From NCBI GenBank assembly GCA_016648135.1, contig JADDOH010011106.1, forward strand, positions 56,516 through 120,515: 64,000 nt of DNA. The letters run 5' to 3'. This DNA comes from Agrypnia vestita. Its lineage: Eukaryota; Arthropoda; Insecta; Trichoptera; Phryganeidae. Shown piece by piece: positions 1 to 10,839 of this stretch (its first letter is position 1; every line of letters starts with the position of its first letter). The position numbers were made by a program, and so were the translations under genes. Under the pieces are notes generated by a model. The model had not been told where the DNA came from. It saw only the letters and a program-made list of their open reading frames with translations, and did not search any database.

Positions 1-14
1 AGAGATAACATTGT

Positions 15-329
15 TTGTTTCCCATTATTTTTATTTATTTATGTACCTGGATCAGAAAGGTTAACGAAATAAGAAGAATGTCTAGTAATAACTTTTTAGA
101 TTTGAGTACCAGCATCAATTTCCTAATTAAAAGTTACTGGACCTCAAAAAGGGATTTTTCAGAACTAGAAGATCTAGAAACAAGATGGTTATTAGACCAG
201 AGAATTGATTCGTATGAGAAGCAAAAGTATGCTTTTCATCAGTGGATGAAACATATATTGAAAATTCTAATTAATATAGTTTCATTGCATTTTATTTATC
301 GTATATTGTCCCAACGCTTTAAGGACTAA
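15..329 (+). CDS. unassigned 104-codon open frame
   Basis: An open frame begins with ATG at 15; a second ATG at 78 starts a more protein-like stretch rich in charged residues (for example DFSELEDLETRW). I do not recognise the family. No signal peptide, domain motif or repeat relative elsewhere in the window is visible. It could be a fragment of a host exon or of an old transposon, or chance. There is no splice-site or promoter evidence, so it is only a candidate. Confidence 0.12.
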   Translation: MFPIIFIYLCTWIRKVNEIRRMSSNNFLDLSTSINFLIKSYWTSKRDFSELEDLETRWLLDQRIDSYEKQKYAFHQWMKHILKILINIVSLHFIYRILSQRFKD

Positions 330-669
330 ATAAATAATAAATAGATTTATTCCGTTAATGGTATATAAACAGTTTGCAATATTGGCAAGGGTGTTGTGGG
401 AAGAAATTATTGTAATTACTCCAGGGGAAGCTTGCGTAAAGGGATGTGATAGATGTTTATGCTCCCAATTGTTTGTAAACAATCTGATTCTAATTTAATA
501 GATTGTTACATTTCATTTAAGGAAAGGAAAAGTGTATTTAATTTACTTTAAAAGTTTTGACTTTCTAACTTAACGATATTATTGATTTATTGAAAGGAAT
601 CAAAGTTTTATTTATTAAATTAAACAAATATATTGATTGTATTAATCTACTTGTTTTATTTGATTAATT
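330..669. other. AT-rich spacer, PLE-related at its right end
   Basis: Nothing coding is visible. From about 600 the sequence resembles, on the minus strand, the PLE-type repeat also seen at 3345-3465 and 40120-40236 (shared words such as TGATTAATTACACC and CAATCAATAT). Confidence 0.4.
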
Positions 670-712
670 ACACCAACATGTTTCAGAAAAACCTTTATAT
701 CATCAGGTAATT
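670..712 (-). ncRNA. hammerhead-like motif of a PLE repeat
   Basis: On the minus strand the core CTGATGA (706-700) is followed by a weak stem II and then GAAA (684-681). After it comes ACATGT, a palindromic stem III, then T at the expected cleavage position. Penelope-like elements are known to carry such minimal hammerheads in their terminal repeats. Stem II is poorly paired here, so the copy is probably inactive. Confidence 0.5.
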
Positions 713-1028
713 ATTAATAATGGATACAACACAGAATTAATTGATAACATTTAAAAAAATAAATTAAATAAAAATATAACTAACCAATTTTTATACAAAT
801 TTACAGATAAATATAAACAATAATAAAGATAAATATAAAAAACCATCTCACAACAATTTGCATGGGTTCGCCTTTCTGTGGTTTTGTTGCGGCTGTCAAA
901 ATAACAGCTCGATGCCGCCGCGTATGTATAGAGACCAGATATTCTGGAACATTCCGGAATACTTAAGTTCATTCTAAACTCATCTATAACGTTCGGTCAA
1001 TCCCGTTCTCTTTTGGTTCTCATACTGG

Positions 1029-1118
1029 TTGGCACTAGACCGAGATGAGTGGAGGAAAATTATTGAGGAGGCCAAGACCCACCAAGGGTTCTAGTGCCAA
1101 GAATGATGATGATGACGG
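1029..1118 (+). pseudogene. LINE reverse-transcriptase C-terminus, 3' end
   Basis: The frame 1029-1094 reads LALDRDEWRKIIEEAKTHQG and ends in TAG, followed by a (GAT)n tail. The same C-terminus occurs on the minus strand at 30829-31175 and, degraded, at 9160-9530. That makes this a 5'-truncated copy of one LINE family in which only the last codons and tail survive. No flanking target duplication was found. Confidence 0.75.
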
Positions 1119-2049
1119 ATTGTTCATCTGAGATACTGTCGAGTACTTCCCTCGAATCTATGAAGATACCTGTACAATTACTTGATTTGTTCAATTTATT
1201 TTGCATGACGGTGAATGTTTTGCGGTTGCAGCTTGTGTGCATATTCTTCCAGTGAAGCCGAATGGGTTCTCATTTATTGTCTAATTGTCTTTTTGATTGA
1301 GTTTGGTTTCTTTTGACTACTTATTCTATATTATTATTTACTTGACTGTATTGTATTGTATTATAAATTAATTAAGATTTCTGATATATTAAATATATAA
1401 TATATTACCTTTCACATTGTCAAATAAATTAGATTACCTACCTATATGATTGTAAATGATTATCCCTCACCACACACAAGAATTTTAATCCTTTTTGGTG
1501 AGGTATACACATACAAAAAAAAATTATTGTAAATATTTTCAAGGTATCTTTGGAATAAAATATTCTATATTATTAATTTAATAAATATAACAAAAAAAAT
1601 GTTCAAATGGCTTCAATTATTTGTTGTTCTTATTGTATTAGTTTCTCTTGACAATATGATGTTCTTACATCTCAGTTACCCCAAAAGAAAAATTCAGAAA
1701 TTTTTAGTTCTGTGATGGAAAGGTTAAGACAAAATCATTGGGGCGTATTTCATTTTATTGGGGTATATTTATGTTGCGTAACATCTGTACGCATTTTGCA
1801 CACCGTCGTAAATTTTGAAACGCAGTAAAATCACAGACGTCACAAAACCGGTGACGGAAGTAACTACGTCATCACTCCTCCATTAAATCGAGTCAGAACC
1901 AGCTTGGCTTGGCGGTTATTCTGTTTTGATAGAAATCGAAAGAAAAAATATGTTACGCGGTTTAACATAGCAGTTTACGATTTCAGGTAAATTCCTGCCA
2001 AAATAATAATTCTTATATATTGTAACATCGATGTCCTTTTATATATACA
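1119..2049. other. AT-rich spacer with an old LINE 3' stem-loop
   Basis: No gene is visible. At 1466-1508 the complementary words CCTCACCA and TGGTGAGG form a stem-loop like the one in the LINE 3' end at 6240-6290, so a LINE tail is plausible. The part 1745-2000 is somewhat richer in CG and unassigned. Confidence 0.35.
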
Positions 2050-2513
2050 CTAGCTTTAACCCGTCAAAAATGACGTATTTTTATAACGTACATTTCAGCC
2101 GTGAGGTAAGGTTGTGAGAACACGTATCTCGAGTAGCATACTCTTATAACGTTAGTGATGGACATTATAATAAATAGAGAATTATGCTTTTTTTGTTCAC
2201 TATACATCCTTATTATTTTAACCATCTGGTAGCGTTAGTACCTAACAGACATTTTTACGTAGAAAATTATAATATTTATTTTGATTTATTATTAGAACCA
2301 TTTATATGATGTAGTAATATATGCACTTATTTTTTATTTCCATTAAACTGAAATATTAAAAAAATCTAATGCAGGGTATTTTATTCAAAAAGTCATTTTT
2401 TAAATTAAATTTAATAACAATTTTGAAATAATATTTATTTTGGAGACGGAATGAGATCAGCTATTGGATTCAAGGAAGTTACGGACGGACAACGAAATTA
2501 TTATTATTGGTGA
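2050..2513 (-). mobile_element. non-autonomous Helitron, copy 1
   Basis: Read on the minus strand, the element begins TCACCAATAATA after an A. It carries a GTCCGTCC-type word near the 5' end and finishes with hairpin CGTCA-TTTT-TGACG, a short spacer and CTAG before a T. A|TC ... hairpin ... CTAG|T is the Helitron signature. Five other copies in the window share both ends. The interior is AT-rich with no Rep or helicase coding. The left part is related to 12003-12310. Confidence 0.7.
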
Positions 2514-2689
2514 TATGTGTATTCTTGTAACTTAACCAATATTTTATATTATTATTTTTTGTTTTACTATATTTTCATCTACTTTTTTATTCTTACCTGT
2601 CTTTTTAACTATCTGGTTATTTTGTCTACCTCTTTTTTTTCTTAAATCAATCTCTTATTTCATGATTCTTTTGTATTCTAACCATTTTC

Positions 2690-2835
2690 CTATATTGTAA
2701 AATTGTGATTTAACCTGAACAAAAAAATTATTAAATTGAGAAATATAACTGCCCCAGAACAGGTTTTACCTAGTGGGGCGTTATAAGCTTAATTTATAAA
2801 AAGTATTATTGTGATAATATGTAAACAAATAAAAA
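2690..2835 (+). mobile_element. LINE 3' untranslated end with terminal stem-loop
   Basis: Contains GCCCC ... GGGGC around an AGGTTTTACCT inner hairpin, then GTTATAAGCTTA and an A-rich AAATAAA tail. The same end occurs at 59755-59850, so this is a shared LINE 3' terminus. No coding part remains. Confidence 0.6.
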
Positions 2836-3344
2836 ATTAAATTAAATGTATATTATGATTGGAACTTGCTTGTTTCAAAAAATAAAATATGTCTGATTTA
2901 AAAATAATTAGAAATATTTAACGTATTCAAAAAAATTGTGCTAAAAATAAAATGGTAATTTAATTAAATATTTTTAAAAAACCGGTCGAATTCAATGTAA
3001 GAGTTAAAGAGCATTTGAGATAAAAATAATAATAATATTTGGATAATTTATATAGCACCGTTTTCGCGAATACTCACCTCGAGGGCGCAGAGATATCTGA
3101 ATAATCATGGTTTTTCTGAATTTGCAAATCATTTATTCGAAAATGATCATAGTTTTGATAAAAAATTTAGGACCTTCTATTTTACACATAAATAATATTG
3201 GTCTGAAATTGAATAATTTAGAATCATTAGAAATTATTTAAGCATGTAGTAGTAAACAAAATAATATTGATAATCAATTAAATTTAACGACTAGCCCAAT
3301 CTAAAAAAAATTATAATAATTGCGAGTAATCAAGAACTTCATCA
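2836..3344. other. AT-rich spacer
   Basis: I see no open frame, repeat relative or inverted repeat. Confidence 0.4.
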
Positions 3345-3465
3345 ATAATATTTCCGAAACATGTAGGTGTAATTAATCAAATAATATAAGTAGATTTATA
3401 CAAATAATACAATCAATATTTTTAAAAATGCCAATCTACAATGTTGCTGAATCAATTGAAAAAAA
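3345..3465 (+). repeat. PLE repeat fragment with truncated hammerhead
   Basis: Starts at TTTCCGAAACATGT (GAAA plus palindromic ACATGT of a hammerhead) and continues with AGGTGTAATTAATC. It ends near GCTGAATCAATTG. The same sequence is inverted at 40120-40236. The 5' core (CUGANGA) is missing, so the ribozyme is broken. Confidence 0.55.
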
Positions 3466-3854
3466 AATTAATTAAATAGGTATATAAAAATCAAAAAAAT
3501 TAGGTAGGTTTTTCAGATAAAACACACGTTTTCTTTTTGAAAATATGGGTTTAGTATGTGTCCAGAAGGTCCAACTAAAAATAATTATGTAAATTTTGTC
3601 ATAATAAGCGTTTATCCACGGGCACAGCAGAGTACTTCATTCCTTTTCTGACTCTTCCATAAAAAATTTTCACACTCAAATTTTATTTTTTCCTTCATTG
3701 TAATATGTTATACTTGTCATACAATCTTAAGCTAAAATATATTATATTTTCATAAAGACATACATCTCATCAATTACATCTCAACAAAGCGGACTCTGTC
3801 CGTAACAGCAAAAACTCTTAAACTCGGTGGCCACAATAAATTTTTACTGTAAAT

Positions 3855-3895
3855 ATTCAACGTGTTTCGGAAGCGATGCTCTCTTCTTCAAGACG
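3855..3895 (-). ncRNA. degenerate hammerhead-like motif
   Basis: Minus strand reads TTGAAGA, an imperfect stem II (GAGAGC/GCTTCC), GAAA and then ACACGTT. The first core base is T instead of C, and stem III is no longer a palindrome. Probably a dead PLE remnant. Confidence 0.4.
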
Positions 3896-4473
3896 ATAAA
3901 AATAGATATACACACTAGGGGTTTACATTCGTGAGGTGCTCGTATAAACCCAAAGACATCAATTTACTTAAAATATAAAAAAAGTTTTGAATGCAGTCAC
4001 CGAGGATTACTAATTCAAAAAGTACTAAATTTTAGATTTTATGTATCTATTCCTTCTAAAATCATATTTCGTGTACATATATGGTGCATATTGTGGTAAA
4101 GTTATCTCAAATGACTGCATTATTATTTTTTTTGGATATTCCTTCCTTTGCTTTTATAACCCTCAAATATTTATTCAGAAATATTTTATTATGTTAATAA
4201 AAGATAAGTAATTCAGTACATTATAAATTAGTGATCCTCGATAGCTGCATTAATTTTTTTTTATATTGCTGCCTTTGCTTTTGTATCCCACACTTGATAT
4301 CTTCGAAATATTAGAAATTAGGAGAAAGTGTCAGTAAAAACTTAAATATTATAAATAATCGAATTAATTTTGTAAGTAGTCCTCTCTTAATCCTTTTTCC
4401 GCTGTAATTACTTTGTGCTTAGTTAATTTGTAGCCACGCCCTTTTTTAAATCCCCCTAACAAATCAATCTTGG
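3896..4473. other. AT-rich spacer
   Basis: Two similar short blocks (near 4120-4160 and 4245-4290, both containing CTGCATTA and TTCCTTTGCTTTT-like or TGCCTTTGCTTTT words) suggest an old local duplication. No gene is visible. Confidence 0.3.
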
Positions 4474-4520
4474 CTTGAAGAAGCAAGTACTGCTGCCGAA
4501 ACATGTTGAAATTTTATAAT
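4474..4520 (+). ncRNA. degenerate hammerhead-like motif
   Basis: Reads CTTGAAGA, then a GCAAG/CTGC-type stem, GAAA and the palindrome ACATGT followed by T. The core base before TGAAGA is T rather than C. It resembles the minus-strand motif at 52118-52162. Confidence 0.4.
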
Positions 4521-5050
4521 GAATATTAATCGTGGTTAAAACAAATTTGTCCAAAAAAATCCACAAAATGAATTTCAAAATTTTAAAGAAGAGTCAGTGC
4601 TTGTAAGTTCTAAATCATATTCAACTGTCGAAAAATAAGCTAAGACGCCATAAAATTCATCCCATATAATCGTACGTTCCATAAAAAAGAATTCTGGAAA
4701 AAAGCTTTGATATCTATGGCTCTGTTTCAGCTATTTTATTTTTTTCAAACATCCAAATTTTTTGTCTAATGTTTCAAAGCCTTTCAGTGAAATATAACGA
4801 CAAATTAAATAAACGTAAGAATCTAAATGTCGCCCGAGTCTGTAAGCTAGACTTAGCCGACAGGGTAGGATATTTAAGTAGGATTTTTTTTAAAGTCAAA
4901 AAATGTCAGTATCTACGTAGGTCAGACAGGCAGTATTTTTCACCCCAGCAGGGGTTGAAAAAGTCATCTTTTCACAACCTCTAGTTCTTACTCTACATAT
5001 TTAAAAAATGTTAAACAATACACTTTTAGGTAGGGTCTTTTGGCGGGTTC

Positions 5051-5165
5051 GATGTGAGAAAAAAATGTTCACCCGTCCAAAGACATCTCCTTGTATTGGC
5101 ACGTGATTGTGTGAGTGAGCGTGTGATGAGTGAGATGTTTCAGCAGAAACAGGATAAATATATGA
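5051..5165 (+). repeat. dispersed repeat, copy 1 of 2
   Basis: The words CACCCGT, CAAAG, CATCT and GGCACGTG, plus GTGAGTG/GTGAGATG blocks, recur in the same order at 23145-23270. The two copies have diverged. No ends or coding capacity are clear. Confidence 0.5.
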
Positions 5166-5214
5166 ATAGCGATAATTTATTGACATAAATTTACACAGGT
5201 GGCGTTGAGTACAG

Positions 5215-5430
5215 AAAATATTGCTTGCTACGTCTTCGGCGGTCGGCGAAAGAGTTACGTACCTACCTCACGGCATTCAAGACCTGCTTAGCCGCATCGA
5301 GCTCCTGATGGTGGAATTCGCTCGACGCATGCGGCTGGAGACACAACGGGTCTCAACCACCACAGTCTTTAAACTCAACATTTTACTAATTTATTTGTTA
5401 TTGACACAGAGTACGTATAAAATATACTGA
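5215..5430 (+). other. GC-richer block with a 69-codon open frame
   Basis: The block is markedly richer in CG than its surroundings and stays open for 69 codons from the ATG-less start near 5221 (contains GIQDLLSRIELLMVEFARRM). The composition is protein-like and might be a coiled-coil gag-type fragment or exon remnant. I do not recognise it. Confidence 0.2.
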
Positions 5431-5585
5431 TAAATAATGAAAAAAATTCTAACTTTGAAATAGGTTATCTCCATCACTACTGACGTTACTAAACTTTTTC
5501 TTATAATTTATAATTAAGGCAGAAACTTACCTTAAATAAATAAATCTAACTTAGTTAAACATCACTTATATTTATGTTCAAATAC

Positions 5586-5622
5586 AACCAGGTTTCGCTA
5601 CGATCGTAGTTTCTTCAGGAAG
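5586..5622 (-). ncRNA. hammerhead-like ribozyme motif, left PLE arm
   Basis: Minus strand: CTGAAGA, stem II CTACG/CGTAG, GAAA, then ACCTGGT as near-palindromic stem III and T at the cleavage position. It matches the right-arm copy at 6751-6793 almost base for base. Confidence 0.65.
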
Positions 5623-5752
5623 AATCTTAACTGCCTAAATATACAAAAATGATGTGCTTATATACTAGTGTGAAAGGTAAAAGGACGGAGTGCCAATAGT
5701 GGGGGTAGGGGGTGGGATTTCGCAGGGAATGTTACTATTAAGAGGGATAGGG

Positions 5753-6388
5753 CTTCTGTCCATGCACTACTCCAATATGGAATCATTGTATGGGGAGGGG
5801 CGTATAATAACATCATAAACACAGTGAAAGTAATTTAAAGATCAATTATAAAAATAATATTAAAAAAAGAAAAACCTTCTCTACACAATTACTTTTCTCT
5901 AAATTCCAAGTTCCAAAATTAGAGAATGTTTACAAAAAAACGTCAATTATACAACTAATTAAAGAAAACATAACTGCTAAATTTGAAAAAAACACATCAT
6001 TAAGATTCAAAAATAATTTTAAAATCCCAAAATATAATACCAAACTGTGTCAACAAAACTACATATACTTGGGCATAAAAAACTTCAATAACCTACCTAC
6101 AGATATTAAGAAAATCGATGACTTACAACAATTAAAGAAAAAAATAAACCAACACTTTAGATCGATACAATTTGACAATGCATAACAAGACATATAGCTA
6201 AGGAACAAATAAGCCAAATCCAAAATAAACTAATAAAGTGTAAGCCCCTCACCAAGCACATGAGCAAGTCTCATTTTTGGAGAGGCAAAGCAATAAAATA
6301 AAATGTATCTAAGTAGATTGTAATAGACAAATGTATTATGATTTAAATGTAGTTTTATTATTAAATAAAAAAATTTAAAAAATTTAAA
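5753..6388 (+). mobile_element. 5'-truncated LINE nested in the PLE
   Basis: Near 5760-5830 the plus strand encodes DRASVHALLQYGIIVWGG, the post-catalytic region of a non-LTR reverse transcriptase, followed by several stops. The 3' end has a CCCCTCACCA ... stem-loop (6245-6290) and a TTAAATAAAAAAATTTAAAA tail. PLE sequence flanks it on both sides and becomes continuous if this segment is removed. Confidence 0.6.
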
Positions 6389-6592
6389 AAAACATATTTA
6401 AAAATGGACTAAAAGATAAATTTACTTGATTATTAATGATTTTATGATTCATATTAATGGCTTTTCTTATCTCGAATGCCTCTAAATTATCTAGCCTATT
6501 ACCTATTCCGTTTTTATGAATAATAATAACTCCTGAACTATTATTGAACATGTGGTCTTCTTCAATTAAATGGTTAACAAATTTGTTAATCG
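6388..6592 (-). pseudogene. PLE C-terminal domain fragment
   Basis: The minus-strand frame is open for about 67 codons and reads NKFVNHLIEEDHMFNN, then GNRLDNLEAFEIRKA, ending NQVNLSFSPFLNMF. The His residues and the LE(A/E)xEI segment match the region after the GIY-YIG endonuclease in PLE proteins. The end repeats in opposite orientation at 6588-6640. There is no start codon, and the RT part is absent. Confidence 0.55.
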
Positions 6593-6750
6593 AGTAAATT
6601 TATCTTTAAGTCCACTTTTAAATATGTTCTCTCTAATAATAATATTCCCTGCGAAATCCCACCCCCTACCCCCACTATTGCACTCTGTCCTTTCACCTTT
6701 CACACTAGTATATAAGCACATCATTTTTGTATATTTAGGCAGTTAAGATT

Positions 6751-6793
6751 CTCCCTGAAGAAGCTACGGTCGTAGCGAAACCTGGTTGGATTT
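6751..6793 (+). ncRNA. hammerhead-like ribozyme motif, right PLE arm
   Basis: CTGAAGA (6755-6761), stem II GCTACG-GT-CGTAGC, GAAA (6777-6780), near-palindromic stem III ACCTGGT (6780-6786), T at the cleavage position, then GGA. GGA can pair with the TCC just before the core to form stem I. One extra A lies between core and stem II. Confidence 0.7.
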
Positions 6794-7341
6794 GAAAATA
6801 GATATAAGTGGTGTTTAACTAAGTTAGTTTTATTTATTTGATTATAATGTCTCACCACCAAGTGTTTGCTTCTTTAGAAAATTAGAAATTTACCTGTTAA
6901 TTATTAAGGAATAGCTCTGCTACACCCAGTAAATCTACAATATGTCTCAGATTAAGCATCGTTTGGTGGTTGAAATTTAACGCAAAATATGACACGTGTA
7001 CACACGTAAAAAATATTAAATTTGCAGACGATTCTTGACATCTTGATTGATTGGTTTATGAAACCCGAAACCGAAATAAATAAGTTTGAAAATATTCTCC
7101 GCTTCCAACCATTTCAGCAATTACCTACCCCTACGCGTTATATTTCCAAGGGTTGAAATTTGAAGTGTTTTTCCCCAACTTAAACTAATCGTTTCTCGGT
7201 AATATCCCAATTTTTGTTGAATTCTACATGTGTTCAAGAACACATTCTTATTGTGAAGTTGCATGTTTTCAGAACAAAGTTCTGTGAAATTTAAAAATTA
7301 GAAAGACATGCAGAAAAATCAAATCAAAGAAAAAATGTTTG

Positions 7342-7530
7342 GCTGCTACCGGGATTCGAACCACGGATCTCCTTCTATCCGGGGCAGGCGCGTTATCTAA
7401 ATACGCTATAGCGCCTCCTACATTTCCGTGAATATATCGACCTTATCTTTAATTGCTTAGTGTTATTGGATAACGCGCCTGCCCCGGATAGAAGGAGATC
7501 CGTGGTTCGAATCCCGGTAGCTGCCAAATA
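7342..7530. repeat. inverted repeat of a tRNA-derived SINE head
   Basis: Two arms (about 7342-7405 and 7467-7530) are near-identical inverted copies containing GGTTCGAATCCCGG, a pol III B box. The minus-strand left arm continues into TAGCGTATTTAGATAACGCG, an A-box-like D arm, so it is a nearly complete tRNA-like head; the right arm begins inside the D loop. The ends have no acceptor-stem pairing, so this is not a tRNA gene. A second element of the same design lies at 41208-41490. Confidence 0.6.
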
Positions 7531-9159
7531 TTTTTTCGTTGACTTGAGTTTTGATTTTCTAATTGATTAATAAATTTCGTTCTATATTTTTGACTAATTT
7601 AAATTTTCTTAAGCCTGTGAATTTAAATAATGAAATTTGAAAGAAAAAGATTTTTAGTACAAGCATTCAGTGCACTGGATGAAGATATAATATACTTCAA
7701 ACTGATGCGTATATATATTTAAACCAATCAATCTGAACTTGCTTCAAAGGCATAAATTTTTATTAAATTTTCAGATATAACTTTTATGGACCATAAACCA
7801 TTCAAGATCTGTGGTTTTATGCCTGCGACGCTTTACAATCCAGTATTATTATGTATATATTAAAATTTTCTATTAATATTATCCATTGTTGGAATTCTCC
7901 GACTTTCGACTCAGAATTCTGCCGACTTCAAACTTCATATAGAAAACAGATAAAAAAAAATTTTTGAAGCAAACTTCCAATCAATACACGTTCAATGAGA
8001 TTTAATAAATATTTGGGTTTTCTCCAGTAAGGCTTTTGCTTAGCTGAATGGGAAAAGTATGAAACTGTTACCAAAACTTTGGCAATTTCGTTAAAGAACA
8101 ATATGGATAGTTTAATAAATTACCACTTAAAATTGAAATATTAAGCTATTATGTGTATTAATTAGGAAATGATGTAATTCATTTATATATTTTTTTAAAT
8201 AAATTTAATAAACACTACTCAAACAAAATGAAAGAAATTTTGATTGTACACTTACTTTCTTTAAAACGCATCATAAGAGTTTTGGGTTTTTCATTTTTGA
8301 CCAAAGTATTAACAATTATCTAATACATTTGCGATCATTTTGAAATTTATACACATTAAAAAACTTAAAGATAAGAATCCAACTTCACCGATTAGAATTT
8401 ACCACTATGCACCCTGATTTGTTAATGCAACCATATTCAGTTTTCTTTCAGCAATCATCCCCTTTATCGGACCCTTCTGAGGTCTGAGAACTCCTCCTCC
8501 TCACAAAACATGTCGCGGCCACGGACCGGCAGAAACTCTCCCCAACCCAATAAGAACATACTTTTGGGAGGTAGTACAGATTACTCTACAATCTCCTAAT
8601 TGGCCGGCATTCCCAACACCGACCCACACTCAGAAAAATCATCTAAAAAGTTCATTTTGCGCAATAGGTCATCATTCCGAGCTGATAGTTTATATAATAA
8701 GCGTAAAGTGAGGCGCAAAATGACTAATCAGAATCATTAAGACTCGGTTAGTGCACTAATGCCGAGAATCGTTATCACAAAATCCCTCTCTCTAGTGAAA
8801 AATCTCATAAATTTCACGTGCTGGGATATCAGAGATATCAGTTACATAGTACAAAAAGCAATTGTTAAAGATAACAAAATTTACTTCACAAATATCAATA
8901 AACATATATCCTGTCTTTGCATATACCTCAAAAGTAAACCAATTATCACAATATTTTCTACCTGCAAGCTTCAGAAATCATTTATCAGAACTTACCTCTA
9001 TATACTTAATCTCATTTACGTTAAAGTAGAATTTTAAAAATCTATGTAATATGCTGGTATAACCTGAACACTGAATAGTAAGCAACAACTTCGGACATCA
9101 TCGACAATGTAACTCAGCAGTGGTTCGATAATGGCTAAGACTACAATACCTCGTTTCAT
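7531..9159. other. long spacer, no gene recognised
   Basis: Mostly AT-rich. 8450-8760 is less AT-rich and contains TTTATATAAT (8690 region), possibly a decayed LTR promoter, but no partner or protein is visible. The 92-codon frame at 8759-9037 has no recognisable features. Confidence 0.35.
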
Positions 9160-9530
9160 TATCATCATCACTTTTGGTTCTACAACTCCCGGTGGGTCTT
9201 GGTCTACTCAAAAGTCTTCCTCCACTTATCTCGGTCTTGCGCCAGCTGTCTTCAGTTCTGAATCTCCAAAGTAGATGTTTTTGAGGACATTCTAACTCCA
9301 CCTTAATTTTGGCCTTGCTAAGCTCTTTCGCCCTGTTGGTCTTGAATTCAGCAGGGACTTCGTTACTTATTGTTCGGTCATTTTTTCCACATGACCCAGC
9401 CACCAAAGTCTTCCTAGTTTTATTAATTTTTTGACACTTAACTCCTCAAACATAATATAGAGCTCATTGTTGTAATGTCTGCGCTCACTTTCATTGTCTG
9501 GAACCGGTCCAAAATGACGCCTCAAAATTT
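9160..9530 (-). pseudogene. decayed LINE C-terminus with (GAT)n tail
   Basis: Broken minus-strand frames include NNELYIMFEEL, GHVEKMTE and KSLLNSRPTGR, the same order as the copy at 30829-31175. The tail (ATG/GAT)n lies at 9160-9172. Several frameshifts and stops show long inactivity. Confidence 0.7.
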
Positions 9531-9540
9531 TCCTTTAAAA

Positions 9541-9790
9541 CAATCATCTTCTTCTTCTTCTTCTTCTTCTTCTTCTTCTTCATCAGCCTTCGTCTCTCCA
9601 CTGCTGGATATAGGCCTCTTCCTTCTCTTTCCATCCTTCCTTGTTGTTTGCTAATTGTAGCCATTTCTTTCCCCCCAAAGCGGCTATGTCATCGGCCCAT
9701 CTCTTTTGAGATCTTCCGATGCCTCTTTTATTCTCCCAAGGTCTCCATTTCAGAACTCTGGGAGGCCATCTTGTAGCATAAAACAATCTA
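9541..9790 (-). pseudogene. LINE 3' end with (GAA)n tail
   Basis: A minus-strand open frame reads RVLKWRPWENKRG, then RWADDIAALGGKKW and ends EEAYIQQWRDEG with a stop. This is the classic C-terminus of RTE-type insect LINEs. The (GAA)n tail (9541-9579 on the plus strand as TTC repeats) follows directly. Only about 67 codons remain. Confidence 0.8.
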
Positions 9791-10210
9791 GTATCGCTTT
9801 ATCCTCTTGGTCAGTACTTTATACATCGTCTACCGTCATATATTTTAACACAATAACAACAATGCAAAAAACATCACATAAAACAGCCTTATATTTGAAA
9901 AGTATAATATGACAAACAAATAATTTTAATTTTTTTCTAAACAGGTATATTATTAAATCGCCACATTTAGGATAAAATTCTTTTACAACCAATTTTTTTT
10001 TCAGAATCAATAAAATATATGTTTTTCATGATTTTTGTATAGTATTATTAATCTTAATTCAACATAAACCTAACTTATCGAATTTGATATTAATATTTGA
10101 ATAAAATTAATAAATTCGAAATCGTAATATTTTTCCATTCCTACTTCCTGTTACGCATTTCCGTTGTCGTTTTTACGAATTTACTCCCATAAAACAAGCG
10201 TAAACTATTA
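9791..10210. other. AT-rich spacer
   Basis: No gene or repeat relative is recognised. Confidence 0.35.
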
Positions 10211-10753
10211 TACAGGGTTATTTGTAAAACATTAATAACCTCGCAGGACTATACTGCTGCCTTGATCATGAGTCGAAAATGTTCAAGCTATCATGACCTA
10301 ATATCAATAGTTATGGAGATATGCGACATCAAAGTTTGCATTTTTTTTTCAATATTTCTGACTTATTTTTTGTAAATCGTTGGACTTTCATTACAGTAAC
10401 TAATATCAATTACGAAAAATTTATTCGTTTCAATACAAGTTAAATAAAATGATTAAAACCCTGAAAAAATTCCAATTGGAATGTTTTCCAATTGGAATTC
10501 GAAGGTTTTTATTTTTTTATTTGGCTTGTATTAAAGAGAATAAATTTTTCATACTCGATATAAGTTACTGTAATGATAGTCCAACGTTTTACAAAAAATA
10601 AGTCAGAAATATTGAAAAAAAAATGCAAACTTTGATGTCGCATATCTCCTTAACTATTGATATTACGTCATAATAGCTTGAACATTTTCGACTCATAATC
10701 AAGGTAGGAGTATAGTCCTGCGAGGTTATTAATGTTTTACAAATAACCCTGTA
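10211..10753. mobile_element. 543-bp near-palindromic inverted-repeat element
   Basis: The ends are TACAGGGTTATTTGTAAAAC and its inverse, and the inverted match continues for about 240 bp on each side to a centre near 10480 (CCAATTGG words). Flanking TA is the only possible target duplication. A partial copy is at 47593-47690 and a diverged relative at 15430-15780. No coding capacity; MITE or fold-back type. Confidence 0.75.
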
Positions 10754-10839
10754 TATAAAAAAATTGCTTCGTCTCTTTGAGGCATCCATAACATATCCAG
10801 ATTAGTTAAGTTTTTATTATTTAAAAGTATTTCATTCGC

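Larger units (their letters stand above)
5533..6890. mobile_element. head-to-head Penelope-like element composite
   Basis: Arms 5533-5752 and 6625-6842 are inverted copies of one PLE terminal repeat, each with a hammerhead motif. Inside the arms, C-terminal PLE coding sequence occurs on the minus strand (6388-6592) and again, shortened, on the plus strand (6588-6640), so two 3' ends face each other near 6590. A LINE has inserted into the left half (5753-6388). The segment 6780-6890 recurs at 32740-32855. Inverted and tandem arrangements are typical of PLEs. Confidence 0.65.

Noticed and set aside
7342..7421. tRNA gene on the minus strand
   Set aside because: A and B boxes are present but there is no paired acceptor stem, and the sequence is mirrored in an inverted arm; treated as a SINE head.
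9098..9406. 102-codon minus-strand protein
   Set aside because: The frame is a shifted reading of a decayed LINE C-terminus; other frames show the family motifs.
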